A stretch of DNA of 56,791 nt. Origin: Pelomonas sp. Root1444 (GTDB lineage Bacteria > Pseudomonadota > Gammaproteobacteria > Burkholderiales > Burkholderiaceae_C). The stretch covers positions 338,795 through 395,585 of the forward strand of contig NZ_LMFP01000011.1 of assembly GCF_001426885.1 (NCBI RefSeq). Reading direction: 5' to 3'. Below, one piece after another: positions 1-9,977 of the stretch; the first letter of the stretch is position 1; the number at the start of each line of letters is the position of its first letter. The position numbers and the translations under genes are program-made. The notes beneath the pieces are model-generated. The model made no database searches. It was not told where the DNA came from and saw nothing but the letters and a program-made list of their open reading frames with translations.

Positions 1-28
1 ACGCCCAAAGAAGTAACTCGCCCGCGGG

Positions 29-50
29 GGCGAAAACCGAAGGTTTCGCC
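29..50 (-). terminator. Hairpin downstream of glnE
   Basis: A 7-bp perfect stem (GGCGAAA / TTTCGCC) with an 8-base loop lies 30 bases past the glnE stop codon. On the minus strand it could end glnE transcription, although no clear U-run follows. The remaining bases before glnE show no gene. Confidence 0.35.
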
Positions 51-79
51 GAAGGCAAATCCCCGCATGGGCCTGGCCA

Positions 80-2800
80 TCAACCAAAAACAGCGAGCCA
101 CAGCGCCCGCACCGCATCGCGATGCACCGCCAGCGGCGCTGCCGAAGCCGCATCCAGCGCAGTCGACTGCTCATCCAGCCTCGCCCTGTGCTGCACCCGC
201 CTCAACTCGCGATAGGCATTCGCCGCGTCCACACCCACACCGACCGGCAACAAGCCCACCGCCTCACAACGCTGCAGCAAAGCGATGTTGCCCAGGTTGT
301 CCAGCAGCTCCGGGTGGTCGGCGCCGTTGGCCAGCACCAGCGTCTGCAGCGCGAACTCCGCGTCCATCATGCCGCCCTCGCTGTGCTTCACGTCGAAGAG
401 GCCGTCCCGCACCGGCCGCGCCGCGCGCACCTTCTCGCGCATGGCCTGCACCTCGCGCTTGAGCGCCGCGGCGTCGCGCGGCGCCGTCAGCACCTGGCGC
501 CTGACGTTCTCGCAGCGCTCGGCCAGCCCCGCATCGCCGGCGCAGAAGCGTGCCCGCGTGATGGCCTGGTGCTCCCAGGTCCACGCCGTGTTGCTGCCGC
601 GGCCGGTCTGGTAGGCCTCGAAGTGCGCCAGCGACGTGACCAGCAGCCCCGAGTTGCCGTTGGGCCGCAGCGCCGTGTCGATGTCGAACAGCTCGCCGGC
701 CGCCGTGCGCAGCGTCAGCCAGGTGATGAGGCGGCGCACGAAGGCGCCGTAGATCTCGGCGGCGTTCTCGTCGTCGTCGTCGAAGACGAACACCACGTCC
801 AGGTCGCCGCCGTAGCCCAGCTCCTTGCCGCCGAGCTTGCCGTAGGCGATGACGGCCAGGCGTGGCTGCTCGCGGTGGGCCTTGCCGAAGCGGGCCCATG
901 CCCAGTCGATGGCGACCTGCAATACGGCGTCGGCCAGCAGCGACAGGTCGTCGGCCACCTGCTCGACGCTGATGCGGCCCTCGACGTCGCGCACCAGCGT
1001 GCGGAAGACCTCGGCATGGTGGGCGCGGCGCAACGTGTCCAGCAGCGCCTCCTCGTCGGCCTGGCCGCTGCGGGCCCAGCCCTGCTCGCGGTCCAGCAGG
1101 TCGGCGATGAAGGCTTGGGCGGAGAAGCGGGCCTGCAGCAGCAGCGGGTCGGCCAGTTCGTCGATGACGCCCGGGTGCTGCATCAGGTAGCGCATCGGCC
1201 AGCGCGCCAGGCCCAGCAGGCGCAGCAGGCGCTGCTGCACGGCCGGGCGCTCGACGAGCAAGGCCAGGTAACTCTCGCGGCGCAGCAGCGGGCCGACCCA
1301 GTCGACGAAGCGCAGCGCCGCGTCCAGCGAGCATTCCTCGGCGGCCACGGCCTGCGCCGCGCGGTGGAAGAGCTTGGCCAGGCGCTGGCGCGACTCCTCG
1401 CGCAGGCCTTGCACGCGCGGCGTGTCGGCCAAGGCGCGCACCGCCGCCGCGAGCGGCGCGGGCAGGCCGTTGAGGAAGTCCTCGCCGTCGACGGCCGGCT
1501 TGGGGCCACCGCACTGGCCGCCCTTGCAGCCGCCGGGCGGCTTGCCGCCTTCGTGCAGCAGTGCGTCGAACTCGGTGGCCACCAGCTCGCGCACCTCCCC
1601 CAGCTGTTCGAACAAGTCGCAAGCCTCGCGCGAGGATTTCAAGCCCAGCGACGCGGCGATCCACGCCAGGTCGGCATCGCCCTGCGGCAGGCAGTGGGTC
1701 TGCTGGTCGTCCAGGAACTGGATGCGGTGCTCGACGCGGCGCAGGAAGACATAGGCCTCGCTGAGCCTGTGCGCCGTCTCGGCCTTCATCAGCCCGCCGG
1801 CCGCCAGCTGGGCCAGCGCCTTGACGGTAGAGCGGGTGCGGATCTCGGGGAACTGGCCGCCGCGCACCACCTGCAGCAGCTGCACGATGAACTCGATCTC
1901 GCGGATGCCACCACGCGACAGCTTGACGTCGTTGGCCCGCTCGGGCCGGCCGGCGGCGCGCGCCTTGGCCTCGTTGCGGATCTTGCCGTGCAACTGGCGC
2001 AGGCCCTCGAAGACACCGTAGTCCAGGTAGCGGCGGTAGACGAACGGCGTGACGAGGTCGCGGAGCGCCAGCGTGCGGGCGTCGCCCGGCGCGCCCATGC
2101 CCGACAGCGGCGCGACGACGCGGCTCTTCAGCCAGGCGAAGCGCTCCCACTCGCGGCCCTGCACGAGGAAATACTCCTCCAGCATGCCCAGGCTGACGAC
2201 GGGCGGGCCGCTCTTGCCGTTGGGGCGCAGCGCCAGGTCGACGCGGAAGACCTGGCCGTCGTCGGTCACGTCGCCGATCAGCGCGTACAAGCGCTTGGCC
2301 ACCGCCGAGAAGTATTCATGCGCCGAGATCGGCCGGGCGCCCTGCGTGGCGCCGTCGTCCTCGTAGACGTAGATGAGGTCGATGTCGGACGAGACGTTGA
2401 GCTCGCGCGCGCCGAGCTTGCCCATGCCCAGCACCCAGAAGGCGATGTCGCCGCCTTCGGCGGTGCGCGGCTCGCCGTGGAGGGCGTCGAGCTCCTTGCG
2501 GGCGTCGACCAGGGCGAGATCGAGCGTCACTTCCGCCAGATGGGTCATCGCCGCGGTGATGTCCGTCACGCTGGCGCCCTGCTCGATGTCCAGCACCGCC
2601 AGGCGTTCCAGCACCAGGTGGCGGGCCACGCGCAGCGCGCTCGCCAGCGGCCGGTGCGCGGACAAAGTCGCGATCAACGCGGCGATGACGGCCCGGTCGG
2701 GCAAGCCCGGTTGAAGCAGCGCCAACTCGGCCGCATAACGGCGGCGCACCCGCTGGACATAGCGGCTGTGTTCAGCAACGACGGGAAACAGTTGGCTCAT
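80..2800 (-). CDS. glnE: Bifunctional glutamine synthetase adenylyltransferase/adenylyl-removing enzyme
   Basis: GlnE attaches AMP to, and removes it from, a tyrosine of glutamine synthetase according to nitrogen status signalled by PII; it acts in the cytoplasm. The 906-residue length fits the family (about 950). Two nucleotidyltransferase halves are visible: an N-terminal one with GKLGARELNVSSDIDLIYVY and a C-terminal one with GKLGGKELGYGGDLDVVFVF. Family knowledge assigns removal to the N-terminal half and addition to the C-terminal half. The linker between the halves carries an unusual glycine/cysteine-rich stretch with CKGGQC. The gene diverges from the YhdP-like gene with 40 bases between the starts, so the two promoters must overlap. 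Identification is secure; the start at the MSQLF methionine is the natural one. Confidence 0.96.
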   Translation of the reverse strand: MSQLFPVVAEHSRYVQRVRRRYAAELALLQPGLPDRAVIAALIATLSAHRPLASALRVARHLVLERLAVLDIEQGASVTDITAAMTHLAEVTLDLALVDARKELDALHGEPRTAEGGDIAFWVLGMGKLGARELNVSSDIDLIYVYEDDGATQGARPISAHEYFSAVAKRLYALIGDVTDDGQVFRVDLALRPNGKSGPPVVSLGMLEEYFLVQGREWERFAWLKSRVVAPLSGMGAPGDARTLALRDLVTPFVYRRYLDYGVFEGLRQLHGKIRNEAKARAAGRPERANDVKLSRGGIREIEFIVQLLQVVRGGQFPEIRTRSTVKALAQLAAGGLMKAETAHRLSEAYVFLRRVEHRIQFLDDQQTHCLPQGDADLAWIAASLGLKSSREACDLFEQLGEVRELVATEFDALLHEGGKPPGGCKGGQCGGPKPAVDGEDFLNGLPAPLAAAVRALADTPRVQGLREESRQRLAKLFHRAAQAVAAEECSLDAALRFVDWVGPLLRRESYLALLVERPAVQQRLLRLLGLARWPMRYLMQHPGVIDELADPLLLQARFSAQAFIADLLDREQGWARSGQADEEALLDTLRRAHHAEVFRTLVRDVEGRISVEQVADDLSLLADAVLQVAIDWAWARFGKAHREQPRLAVIAYGKLGGKELGYGGDLDVVFVFDDDDENAAEIYGAFVRRLITWLTLRTAAGELFDIDTALRPNGNSGLLVTSLAHFEAYQTGRGSNTAWTWEHQAITRARFCAGDAGLAERCENVRRQVLTAPRDAAALKREVQAMREKVRAARPVRDGLFDVKHSEGGMMDAEFALQTLVLANGADHPELLDNLGNIALLQRCEAVGLLPVGVGVDAANAYRELRRVQHRARLDEQSTALDAASAAPLAVHRDAVRALWLAVFG

Positions 2801-2840
2801 GACCCTGTGCTAGATTGCCTGCCGGCCGGTTCTTCTCCAC

Positions 2841-5800
2841 GTGCCCCAAGACAACGTGTCTGACTTCTTCTCGGCCGCCCTCCACCACTGCTCGCGCGCT
2901 GCCGGCTGGCCTTTGCGCCTGTGCTGGACCGCTCTGCGCTGGGCAGTGCTGGTCCTGGCCCTGGTGTGGGCTCTGGGGGTGGCGGCTTGGGCTGTGTTGC
3001 ACTGGGCCATTCTCCCGCACGCCAATGAATGGCGCCCCTGGCTGGAAAAGGAAGCCTCAAAGGCGCTGGGGATAGAGCTGCGCATCGGCAGCATCACCGT
3101 CCAGTCCGGCGGCTGGATGCCCCGCATGGAACTGGCCGACGTGCGCGTGCTGGACGCCAACGGCCGGCCGGCGCTGACGCTGCCGCGCGTGGCGGCCGTG
3201 CTGTCGGCCCAGTCGCTGGTGGTGCTGCAGCCGCGCTTCTCGCAGCTGCGGGTCGACGCGCCGGAGCTCATCATCCGCCGCGACGCCAGCGGCCGCATCT
3301 TCATCGGCGGCCTGGGCCTGGACGAGGCCGAGCGCACCGACGCCGGCACCACTGACGCCGGCCTGGACTGGCTGTTCAGCCAGCCCGAGCTGGCCATCGT
3401 CGGCGGCCGGGTGCGCTGGGTGGACGAAAAACGCGCCGACGCGCGGCCGCTGGAACTGTCCGGGCTGAACTTCATCCTGCGCAACGGCCTGAGGCGCCAC
3501 GCCATGCGGCTGGACGCGACCCCCCCGGCCGACTGGGGACAGCGCTTCTCGCTGCGCGGCCAGTTCACGCAACGCGTGCTGAAACGGCCGGCCGAGTTCC
3601 AGCACTGGAGCGGCCAGGTCTATGCCGAGCTGCCACGCGCCGACCTCAGCCAGCTGCGCCGCCATGTCGACCTGCCCTTCCAGCTCAGCGAAGGCGACGG
3701 CGCCGTGCGCGCCTGGGGCCAGATCAAGGACGGCGAGCCGGTCAGCGCGACGCTGGACCTGGCGCTGCGGGCGGTGCGGCTCAAGCTGCTGGACTCGGCG
3801 CCCGAGCTGGACCTGGACCACATCGAAGGCCGGCTGGACCTCGCCCGCTCCCAGGACCGGCTGAGCCTGCAGGCGCGCCAGCTCGGCTTCGTCAGCGGCG
3901 ACGGGGTGGCCTGGCCGCGCTCGGACTGGGGCGTGAGCCTGCAGCTGGGGCCCAACGACACGGTGCTGGGCGGCGAGGTCAACGCGCAGCGGCTGGACTT
4001 CGCGTTGATGGCCCAGATCGCGCAGCGCCTGCCGCTCGGCGAGCGCGCCCACGAGCTGCTGGGCGAATTGGAACCCCGCGGCCTGCTGACGGCGCTGTCC
4101 GGCCAATGGCAGGGCACGCTGGACGCGCCGCGCAGCTACCGCGTCAAGGCCCAGATCGACGGCCTGGCCGTGGCGCCCAAGCCCAGCGAGCAGGAAGGAC
4201 ACCTCGGCCGGCCCGGCCTGCGCGGCGCCAACCTGGCGCTGGACGCCAGCGAGCGCGGCGGCACCGCGAAGCTGTCCGTGCACGACGGCGAGGTCGAGCT
4301 GCCCGGCCTGTTCGAGGACCCGCGGCTGCCCATCACGCGGCTGTCCACGCAGATGAGCTGGCAGCTGCCCAAGGCGGACACCAAGGCGCCCGGCGACGTC
4401 GAGGTGAAGTTGCGCGAGTTGCAGCTGCAGACGCCCGACCTCAGCGGCGAGTTCGATGTGACCTGGCGGCGCGCCGCCGGCGCGGCCACGCCGGGCTTCC
4501 TGGACCTGAGCGGCAAGGCGCAGCGCGTGGACGCCACGCGCGTGGCGCGCTACATCCCGCAGCGCCTGCCGGCCACGCGCAGCTATGTCACGCGCGCCGT
4601 GCTGGGCGGCGAGGCGCGCAACACCAGCGTGAGGATCAAGGGCGAGTTGACCGACTTCCCCTTCGACGCGCCCCGGTCCACCGGCATCTTCCGCGTCGTC
4701 ACGCAGGCCCAGGGCGTGACGCTGGCCTATGTGCCGCACAGCGACGTCGGCACCAACTGGCCGGTGCTGGAGGGCGTGGACGCGGAGCTGATCTTCGAGC
4801 GCGGCGGCATGGAGATCCGCAACGGCCGCGCCAAGGTGATGGGGTACGAGCTGAGCGGCGTCAACGGCGGCATCAAGGACTTGCACCACGGCCGCGTGCT
4901 GGCGCTGGACGGCGCCGGCCGCGGCATGGGCGCCGACCTGCTGAACTACGTGCGCAACTCGCCGCTGGACGAATGGCTGGGCCATGCGCTGAGCACGACC
5001 TCGGCCCAGGGCCCGGTGGCCTTCAAGCTGGGCCTCAGCATCCCGCTGGACGACACCACCCAGACGGCGCTCAAGGGCCAGCTGCAGCTGGGCGGCGTGG
5101 ACCTGAAGCTGCGCCCCGAGCTGCCGGCGCTGAGTGGCACGCGCGGCCGCGTCGACTTCGACCGCAAGGGCCTGCAACTGGCCGGCGTGACGGCCCGGCT
5201 GCTGGGCGGCGACGCCGGCATCGAGGGCGGCACGCAGCGCGACGGCAGCATGCGCTTTGCCGTGCAGGGCCAGGCCACGGCGGAAGGCCTGCGCCGCGCG
5301 ACCGAGCTGGGCGCCGTGGCGCGCATGGCCCAGGCGGCCAGCGGCCAGGCGCCCTACCGCTTCCAGCTCGCCGTCGGCAAGGAAGGGCAGACGGAGCTGA
5401 GCGTCAGCAGCAGCCTGCAGGGCCTGGCGCTGGACCTGCCCGCGCCGGCCCGCAAGGAGGCCGACGCGACGCTGCCGCTGCGCCTGCTGATCGTGCCGAC
5501 CGGCAGCGGCCGCGACGAGATCCGCCTGGAGGTCGGCACCGCCACGGCGCCGCTGCTGCAGGCGCAGCTGCAGCGCAGCATCTCGGGCACCAGCTCGCAG
5601 GTGCTGCGCGGCGCGCTGGCCGTGCAGGACAAGCTGCCGGCGCTGCCGGCCAGCGGCGTGCTGCTGCAGGCCAATGTCGCCAGCCTGGACGTGGACGCCT
5701 GGCAGCAGCGGCTGGCCGCGCTGTCCGGCGGCAACGGGGGCGGTGGTGACGACGCGGGCGACGCGCTGTTGCTGCCGAGCCAGATCGCGCTGCGCAGCCA

Positions 5801-6899
5801 GGCCCTCAAGCTCGGCGGCCGCCAGCTGGGCCGGGTCGTCGCGCTGATCGCCCGCGACGGCACCACCTGGCGCATCAATGTCGACGCCGAGCAACTGAAC
5901 GGCCGCATCGAGCTGCGCGGCGGGCGCGACGGCCAGATCGACGCGGTGCAGGCGCGCCTCACGCGGCTGTCGCTGCCGCGCCAGGAGGCCGAGACGGTCA
6001 GCGAGCTGATCGACCCGGGCAAGGCGGCAGCGAGCAGCAGCCCGCTGCCGTCGCTGGACATCGAGGTCGACGACTTCGAACTGCGCGGCAAGCGCCTGGG
6101 CCGCCTGGAGGTGCTGGCGCAGGCCCCCGCCGCCGCGCGCGACTGGAAGCTGGAGAAGCTGCAGCTCCTGTCGCCCGAGGCGACGCTGACCGCCAGCGGC
6201 CTGTGGACCGTCGTCAAGGGCGACACCGGCGGCCGGCGCCGCACCCAGCTGGACTGGAAGCTCGACATCGCCGACGCCGGCAAGCTGCTGGAGCGGCTGG
6301 GCCAGGGCCAGGTGCTGCGCGGCGGCAAGGGCCAGCTGGCAGGCCAGGTCGGCTGGGACGGCTCGCCGCTGGCGCCGCACTACCCGACCATGGCCGGCGC
6401 GCTGAACGTGCAGCTCGACTCGGGCACCTTCCTGAAGGCCGAGCCCGGCGTCGGCCGGCTGCTGGGCGTGCTGAGCCTGCAGTCGCTGCCGCGCCGGCTG
6501 CTGCTGGACTTCCGCGACGTCTTCGCCGAGGGCTTCACCTTCGACGGCGTGACGGGCGACGTGAAGATCGCCGCCGGCGTGGCCAGGAGCGACAACATCC
6601 GCATCCGCGGCCTGCAGGCCGTCGTGCTGGTGGACGGCAGCACCGACCTGGCGGCCGAGACGCAGAAGCTGCGCGTCGTCGTCGTGCCCGAGGTGTCGGC
6701 CGGCGGCGCGTCGCTGGCGTATGCGGCCATCAACCCGGCCATCGCGCTGGGCGCGTTCCTGGCCCAGATGATCCTGAGCCGCCCGGTGGCCGCCGCCAAC
6801 ACGCGCGAGTTCCACATCACCGGCAGCTGGGACGACCCCAAGGTGGAGAAGGTCGAAGCGCCCGCGGCCAGGGCGGCCAGCGCCGCCAGCGCGCCCTGA
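2841..6899 (+). CDS. YhdP-family AsmA-like envelope protein (DUF3971)
   Basis: A 1352-residue protein with one N-terminal membrane helix (about residues 28-55) and a very long beta-rich periplasmic body with AsmA-type repeats. The C-terminal region, with features such as DVTGDVKIAAGVARSDNIRIRG split over nearby positions and a late hydrophobic stretch near AINPAIALGAFLAQMIL, matches the end of YhdP/TamB-like proteins. Relatives in this superfamily are thought to bridge inner and outer membranes and help carry phospholipids outward. It diverges from glnE, a common neighbour in beta-proteobacteria. Length and architecture support the family; the specific role is inferred. The start at MPQDN leaves a short cytoplasmic lead before the helix. 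Confidence 0.9.
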   Translation: MPQDNVSDFFSAALHHCSRAAGWPLRLCWTALRWAVLVLALVWALGVAAWAVLHWAILPHANEWRPWLEKEASKALGIELRIGSITVQSGGWMPRMELADVRVLDANGRPALTLPRVAAVLSAQSLVVLQPRFSQLRVDAPELIIRRDASGRIFIGGLGLDEAERTDAGTTDAGLDWLFSQPELAIVGGRVRWVDEKRADARPLELSGLNFILRNGLRRHAMRLDATPPADWGQRFSLRGQFTQRVLKRPAEFQHWSGQVYAELPRADLSQLRRHVDLPFQLSEGDGAVRAWGQIKDGEPVSATLDLALRAVRLKLLDSAPELDLDHIEGRLDLARSQDRLSLQARQLGFVSGDGVAWPRSDWGVSLQLGPNDTVLGGEVNAQRLDFALMAQIAQRLPLGERAHELLGELEPRGLLTALSGQWQGTLDAPRSYRVKAQIDGLAVAPKPSEQEGHLGRPGLRGANLALDASERGGTAKLSVHDGEVELPGLFEDPRLPITRLSTQMSWQLPKADTKAPGDVEVKLRELQLQTPDLSGEFDVTWRRAAGAATPGFLDLSGKAQRVDATRVARYIPQRLPATRSYVTRAVLGGEARNTSVRIKGELTDFPFDAPRSTGIFRVVTQAQGVTLAYVPHSDVGTNWPVLEGVDAELIFERGGMEIRNGRAKVMGYELSGVNGGIKDLHHGRVLALDGAGRGMGADLLNYVRNSPLDEWLGHALSTTSAQGPVAFKLGLSIPLDDTTQTALKGQLQLGGVDLKLRPELPALSGTRGRVDFDRKGLQLAGVTARLLGGDAGIEGGTQRDGSMRFAVQGQATAEGLRRATELGAVARMAQAASGQAPYRFQLAVGKEGQTELSVSSSLQGLALDLPAPARKEADATLPLRLLIVPTGSGRDEIRLEVGTATAPLLQAQLQRSISGTSSQVLRGALAVQDKLPALPASGVLLQANVASLDVDAWQQRLAALSGGNGGGGDDAGDALLLPSQIALRSQALKLGGRQLGRVVALIARDGTTWRINVDAEQLNGRIELRGGRDGQIDAVQARLTRLSLPRQEAETVSELIDPGKAAASSSPLPSLDIEVDDFELRGKRLGRLEVLAQAPAAARDWKLEKLQLLSPEATLTASGLWTVVKGDTGGRRRTQLDWKLDIADAGKLLERLGQGQVLRGGKGQLAGQVGWDGSPLAPHYPTMAGALNVQLDSGTFLKAEPGVGRLLGVLSLQSLPRRLLLDFRDVFAEGFTFDGVTGDVKIAAGVARSDNIRIRGLQAVVLVDGSTDLAAETQKLRVVVVPEVSAGGASLAYAAINPAIALGAFLAQMILSRPVAAANTREFHITGSWDDPKVEKVEAPAARAASAASAP

Positions 6900-6914
6900 G
6901 CGGCGCCGCCGCGG

Positions 6915-7772
6915 TCAGCGCGGCTCGGTCGACGCGGCGCCGGGCTCCAGCGCGCGCAGCTGCAGCCGCAGGCCCGCGTAGCTGCGCAGCTGCGCGAGTG
7001 CGGCCTTCAGCCCCGGCTGGGCGTTGAAGAGCGCGTCGAAGCTGCCGTCGGCCGCCGCCAGCGCCAGGCCGCGCTGCAGGCGCTCGGCCAGCTGCGGCTT
7101 GTCGCGCGCCACGAAGAAGTACACCGGCTGCTTGTACTGCAGCGCCAGCCCCGGCAGCTCCGCGAAGCCCTGGTCGGCGTGCAGCTGCAACTCGGTGTCG
7201 ATCTCCTCGCGGGTGCGCGGGATGAAGTCGAAACGGCCGGCCTTGAGCATGCGGAACAGCGAGTCGAACTTCGGTGTCGTCTCGACGGTGAAGCCGTTGG
7301 CGCGCAGGATCTGCGCATCGCTCCAGTAGGTGCCCGCGCCGGCGCGCAGCCGGCGCAGCGCGTCCAGCGTGCGCACGCCGCGCAGCGCGGGCAGGTCGGC
7401 GGCGCGCACGAGCAGCAGGCGCAGCTCGTTCGTGCCCTTGAGCAGGTCAAAGCGCACCGGCTGCGCCTGGGCCTCGCGCTCGGGCGTGGTGGTGCTCCAC
7501 AGCAGGTCCAGCTGGCCGTCCTGCAGCATGTGGCGCAGGCGCGGGCGCGGCAGGTGCGGTGCTGCGTGGACAAGGACGGGCGGCGGCCCGCCCTCGGCCG
7601 TCAGGGCCAGCGCCCGCTTCAGCACCTCGATGAAGAACTGGCCGTGGGCGCCGTAGGCATCCGGGTCGGGCAGGCGCAGCGTCAGCGCCGGGGTGGCGCC
7701 ACGGGCCGGCCGCAGCACGGCCGCGAGGGGCAGCGCCAGGAGCTGGCGCCGCAGGCAGGAGGGGCTCGACAT
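6915..7772 (-). CDS. Periplasmic amino-acid-type substrate-binding protein (SBP_bac_3-like)
   Basis: About 285 residues. The N-terminus (MSSPSCLRRQLLALPLAAVL, then PARGA) looks like a signal peptide, so the ATG at the right end of these coordinates is preferred to longer in-frame starts. The mature part has the layout of type-II periplasmic binding proteins: an early beta strand with LRLPDPDAYG, a middle lobe with LRGVRTLDALRRLRAGAGTYW, and a C-terminal helix. Relatives either feed ABC transporters or act as sensors. No permease or ATPase gene is adjacent, so an orphan sensing or scavenging role is possible. It converges with the YhdP-like gene, 15 bases apart. Confidence 0.75.
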   Translation of the reverse strand: MSSPSCLRRQLLALPLAAVLRPARGATPALTLRLPDPDAYGAHGQFFIEVLKRALALTAEGGPPPVLVHAAPHLPRPRLRHMLQDGQLDLLWSTTTPEREAQAQPVRFDLLKGTNELRLLLVRAADLPALRGVRTLDALRRLRAGAGTYWSDAQILRANGFTVETTPKFDSLFRMLKAGRFDFIPRTREEIDTELQLHADQGFAELPGLALQYKQPVYFFVARDKPQLAERLQRGLALAAADGSFDALFNAQPGLKAALAQLRSYAGLRLQLRALEPGAASTEPR

Positions 7773-7893
7773 GACGGCCCGATTCTCATCCGGCATTCCG
7801 CCGCCCACGACCAGCCGGCGCGCTCGCCGTGACATCCGACCCAGCGCGCACCGGTCCGTAAAGCGACGCGGCGCGCCCGCCGGGGCAGCTAGC

Positions 7894-8697
7894 ATGAGCG
7901 CCATGAAAATCGCCGCCTGCCAGATGGTTTCCGGCCCCGACCTGGGGGCCAACCTCGTTGCCGCGAGCCGCCTGCTCGAATCGGCCGTCGCCCAGGGCGC
8001 GCAGCTCGCCGCCCTGCCCGAATACTTCTGCCTGATGGGCCACCACGACAGCGACAAGCTGGCTTATGCCGAGACGCTGGGCCATGGCCCCATCCAGGCC
8101 ATGCTGTCGCGCGCCGCCCGGGAGCTGCGGCTGTGGATCATCGGTGGCACGCTGCCGATCAAGGCGGACACACCCGACCGCGTCCGCAACACGACGCTGG
8201 TGTTCTCGCCCAGCGGCGAGGTCGTGGCGCGCTACGACAAGATCCACCTCTTTGCCTACGACAACGGCCGCGAGAGCTACGACGAAGCGCGTGTGCTGGA
8301 GCCAGGCACCCAGCCGACGGCCTTCGACGCCGAGCAGCTGCGCGTGGGCCTGTCGGTCTGCTACGACCTGCGCTTCCCGGAGCTGTACCGCGCCTACAAC
8401 CCCTGCGAGCTGCTGGCCGTGCCGGCCGCCTTCACCTACACGACCGGCGAGAAGCACTGGGAGCTGCTGCTGCGCGCCCGCGCCGTCGAGAACCAGTGTT
8501 ATGTCATCGCGCCGGCCCAGGGCGGCAAGCACGAGAACGGCCGCCGCACCTGGGGCCATAGCATGATCGTCGACCCCTGGGGCGAGGTGCTGGCGGTCGT
8601 GCCCGAGGGCGAAGGCGTGGCCTGCGCCGACATCGACCCCGCGCGCCTGGCCCAGGTGCGCCAGCAGTTGCCCGCGCTCGCGCACCGCAAGCTGTGA
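7894..8697 (+). CDS. Carbon-nitrogen hydrolase, nitrilase superfamily (Nit-like amidase)
   Basis: A 267-residue cytoplasmic amidase. The Glu-Lys-Cys catalytic triad is visible: Glu in LPEYFCLMG, Lys in RYDKIHLF and Cys in [14 protein letters not shown]. This layout matches the Nit/NIT2 branch, whose members hydrolyse omega-amides or deaminated glutathione, a metabolite-repair reaction. The start is either the ATG of MSAMK or the second ATG three codons later; neither has a strong ribosome-binding site. The stop overlaps the GTG start of the MFS transporter (GTGA), which suggests translational coupling and a shared transcript. Confidence 0.9.
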   Translation: MSAMKIAACQMVSGPDLGANLVAASRLLESAVAQGAQLAALPEYFCLMGHHDSDKLAYAETLGHGPIQAMLSRAARELRLWIIGGTLPIKADTPDRVRNTTLVFSPSGEVVARYDKIHLFAYDNGRESYDEARVLEPGTQPTAFDAEQLRVGLSVCYDLRFPELYRAYNPCELLAVPAAFTYTTGEKHWELLLRARAVENQCYVIAPAQGGKHENGRRTWGHSMIVDPWGEVLAVVPEGEGVACADIDPARLAQVRQQLPALAHRKL

Positions 8698-9977
8698 GCG
8701 CCGCGCAGCCGCCCCGGGCCATCGCCTGGCTCGTCGGCGTGATGGTGGCGCTGGCGCTGTTCGGCAACTACTACGTCTACGACTCCATCGGCCCGGTGGC
8801 CGACCTGCTGCAGCAGCAGCGTGCCTTCAGCGACAGCCAGGTCGGCTTGCTGAACGCGATCTACAGCCTGCCCAACATCGTGCTGATCCTCGTCGGCGGC
8901 GTGCTGGTGGACCGCTTCGGCGCGGCGCGCATGACGCTGGTCACGGCCGCGGTCTGCCTGGCCGGCGCGGCGCTGACGGCCTTCAGCCCGAACTTCACCG
9001 GCATGGCCACGGGCCGGCTGCTGTTCGGCATCGGCGCAGAGACCTTCGGCATCGCGACGCTCGCCGCCATCGCCGACTATTTCGGTGGCCGCAGCCTGGC
9101 GTTCGCGATGGGCCTGGCGCTGGCCATCGGGCGGCTGGGCTCGTTCGGCGCGGACATGTCGCCCACGTGGTTCAGCGCCGCCTATGCGCAGGGCTGGCAG
9201 CCGCCGCTCGTGATCGCGACGGCTTTCGCGGCCACATCCTTCGCCGCGTCGCTGGCCTATTGGTGGGCGGACCGCGGGCCACGCAAGGCCGGCCTCTTGC
9301 CGACCGGCCGCACGGCCGAGCGCCTGGTCTGGCGCGACCTGCTGCACTTCGGCCGTGCCTACTGGTACCTGCTGGCGCTGTGCGTGCTGTGGTACTCGGT
9401 CATCCTGGCGTTTCGCAGCACCTTCTCGATCAAGTACTTCCAGCACACCCACGGCCTGGACCTGGCCACTGCCGGCGAGATGAACAGTTATGTCTTCCTC
9501 GCCGCGGTGTTCGCCACGCCCGCCTTCGGCTGGCTGTGCGACCGCGTAGGCCGCTATGCACCCTTCCTGGCGTTCGGCACGCTGATGCTGCCCATCGCGC
9601 TGGCCGTCATGGCGCTGACGGGCTGGTCGCTGTGGGTGGCGACCGTGCTAATCGGCATCAGCTTCTCGCTGGTGCCGGCCGTCATGTGGCCGCTGGCCAG
9701 CCGGCTGGTCGCGCCCAACCGCTTCGGCACGGCCATCGGCCTGATGTGGGTGGCGCAGAACGCCGGCATCGGCGGCGCCAACCTGTTCGCCGGCTGGCTG
9801 AACGACAGCGCGGGCGCCAGCGCGGCCAACCCGGCGGGCTACGCGCCGATGATGGCGTTCTTCGGCACGGCCAGCGTGCTGGGCTTCGTCTGCGCGCTGG
9901 CGCTGTGGCTGACCGCCGGCCGACGCCGGCATGAGGTCAGGGCCGCAGCGTCACCAGGTCGCGCAGCAGCAGGCTGA
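8694..9977 (+). CDS. MFS transporter
   Basis: A 427-residue protein with about 12 hydrophobic segments. The family signature between helices 2 and 3 is seen as GGVLVDRFGAARM and its second-half counterpart as GWLCDRVGRY. It therefore looks like an inner-membrane major facilitator permease. The best start is the GTG that overlaps the amidase stop by four bases, so it is probably cotranscribed with the Nit-like amidase and may move a related small organic acid or amide; the substrate cannot be read from sequence. The C-terminus overlaps the 3' end of the convergent lipoprotein gene by about 40 bases. Confidence 0.88.
   Translation: MSAAQPPRAIAWLVGVMVALALFGNYYVYDSIGPVADLLQQQRAFSDSQVGLLNAIYSLPNIVLILVGGVLVDRFGAARMTLVTAAVCLAGAALTAFSPNFTGMATGRLLFGIGAETFGIATLAAIADYFGGRSLAFAMGLALAIGRLGSFGADMSPTWFSAAYAQGWQPPLVIATAFAATSFAASLAYWWADRGPRKAGLLPTGRTAERLVWRDLLHFGRAYWYLLALCVLWYSVILAFRSTFSIKYFQHTHGLDLATAGEMNSYVFLAAVFATPAFGWLCDRVGRYAPFLAFGTLMLPIALAVMALTGWSLWVATVLIGISFSLVPAVMWPLASRLVAPNRFGTAIGLMWVAQNAGIGGANLFAGWLNDSAGASAANPAGYAPMMAFFGTASVLGFVCALALWLTAGRRRHEVRAAASPGRAAAG

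Noticed and set aside
122-2863. 913-residue plus-strand ORF opposite glnE
   Set aside because: It is the high-GC antisense shadow of glnE; composition is Arg/Ala/Gln-rich with no domain, and the glnE frame is a complete conserved protein.
3057-6815. 1252-residue minus-strand ORF opposite the YhdP-like gene
   Set aside because: Antisense shadow with low-complexity Gln/Ala/Arg composition; the plus strand codes a recognisable protein.
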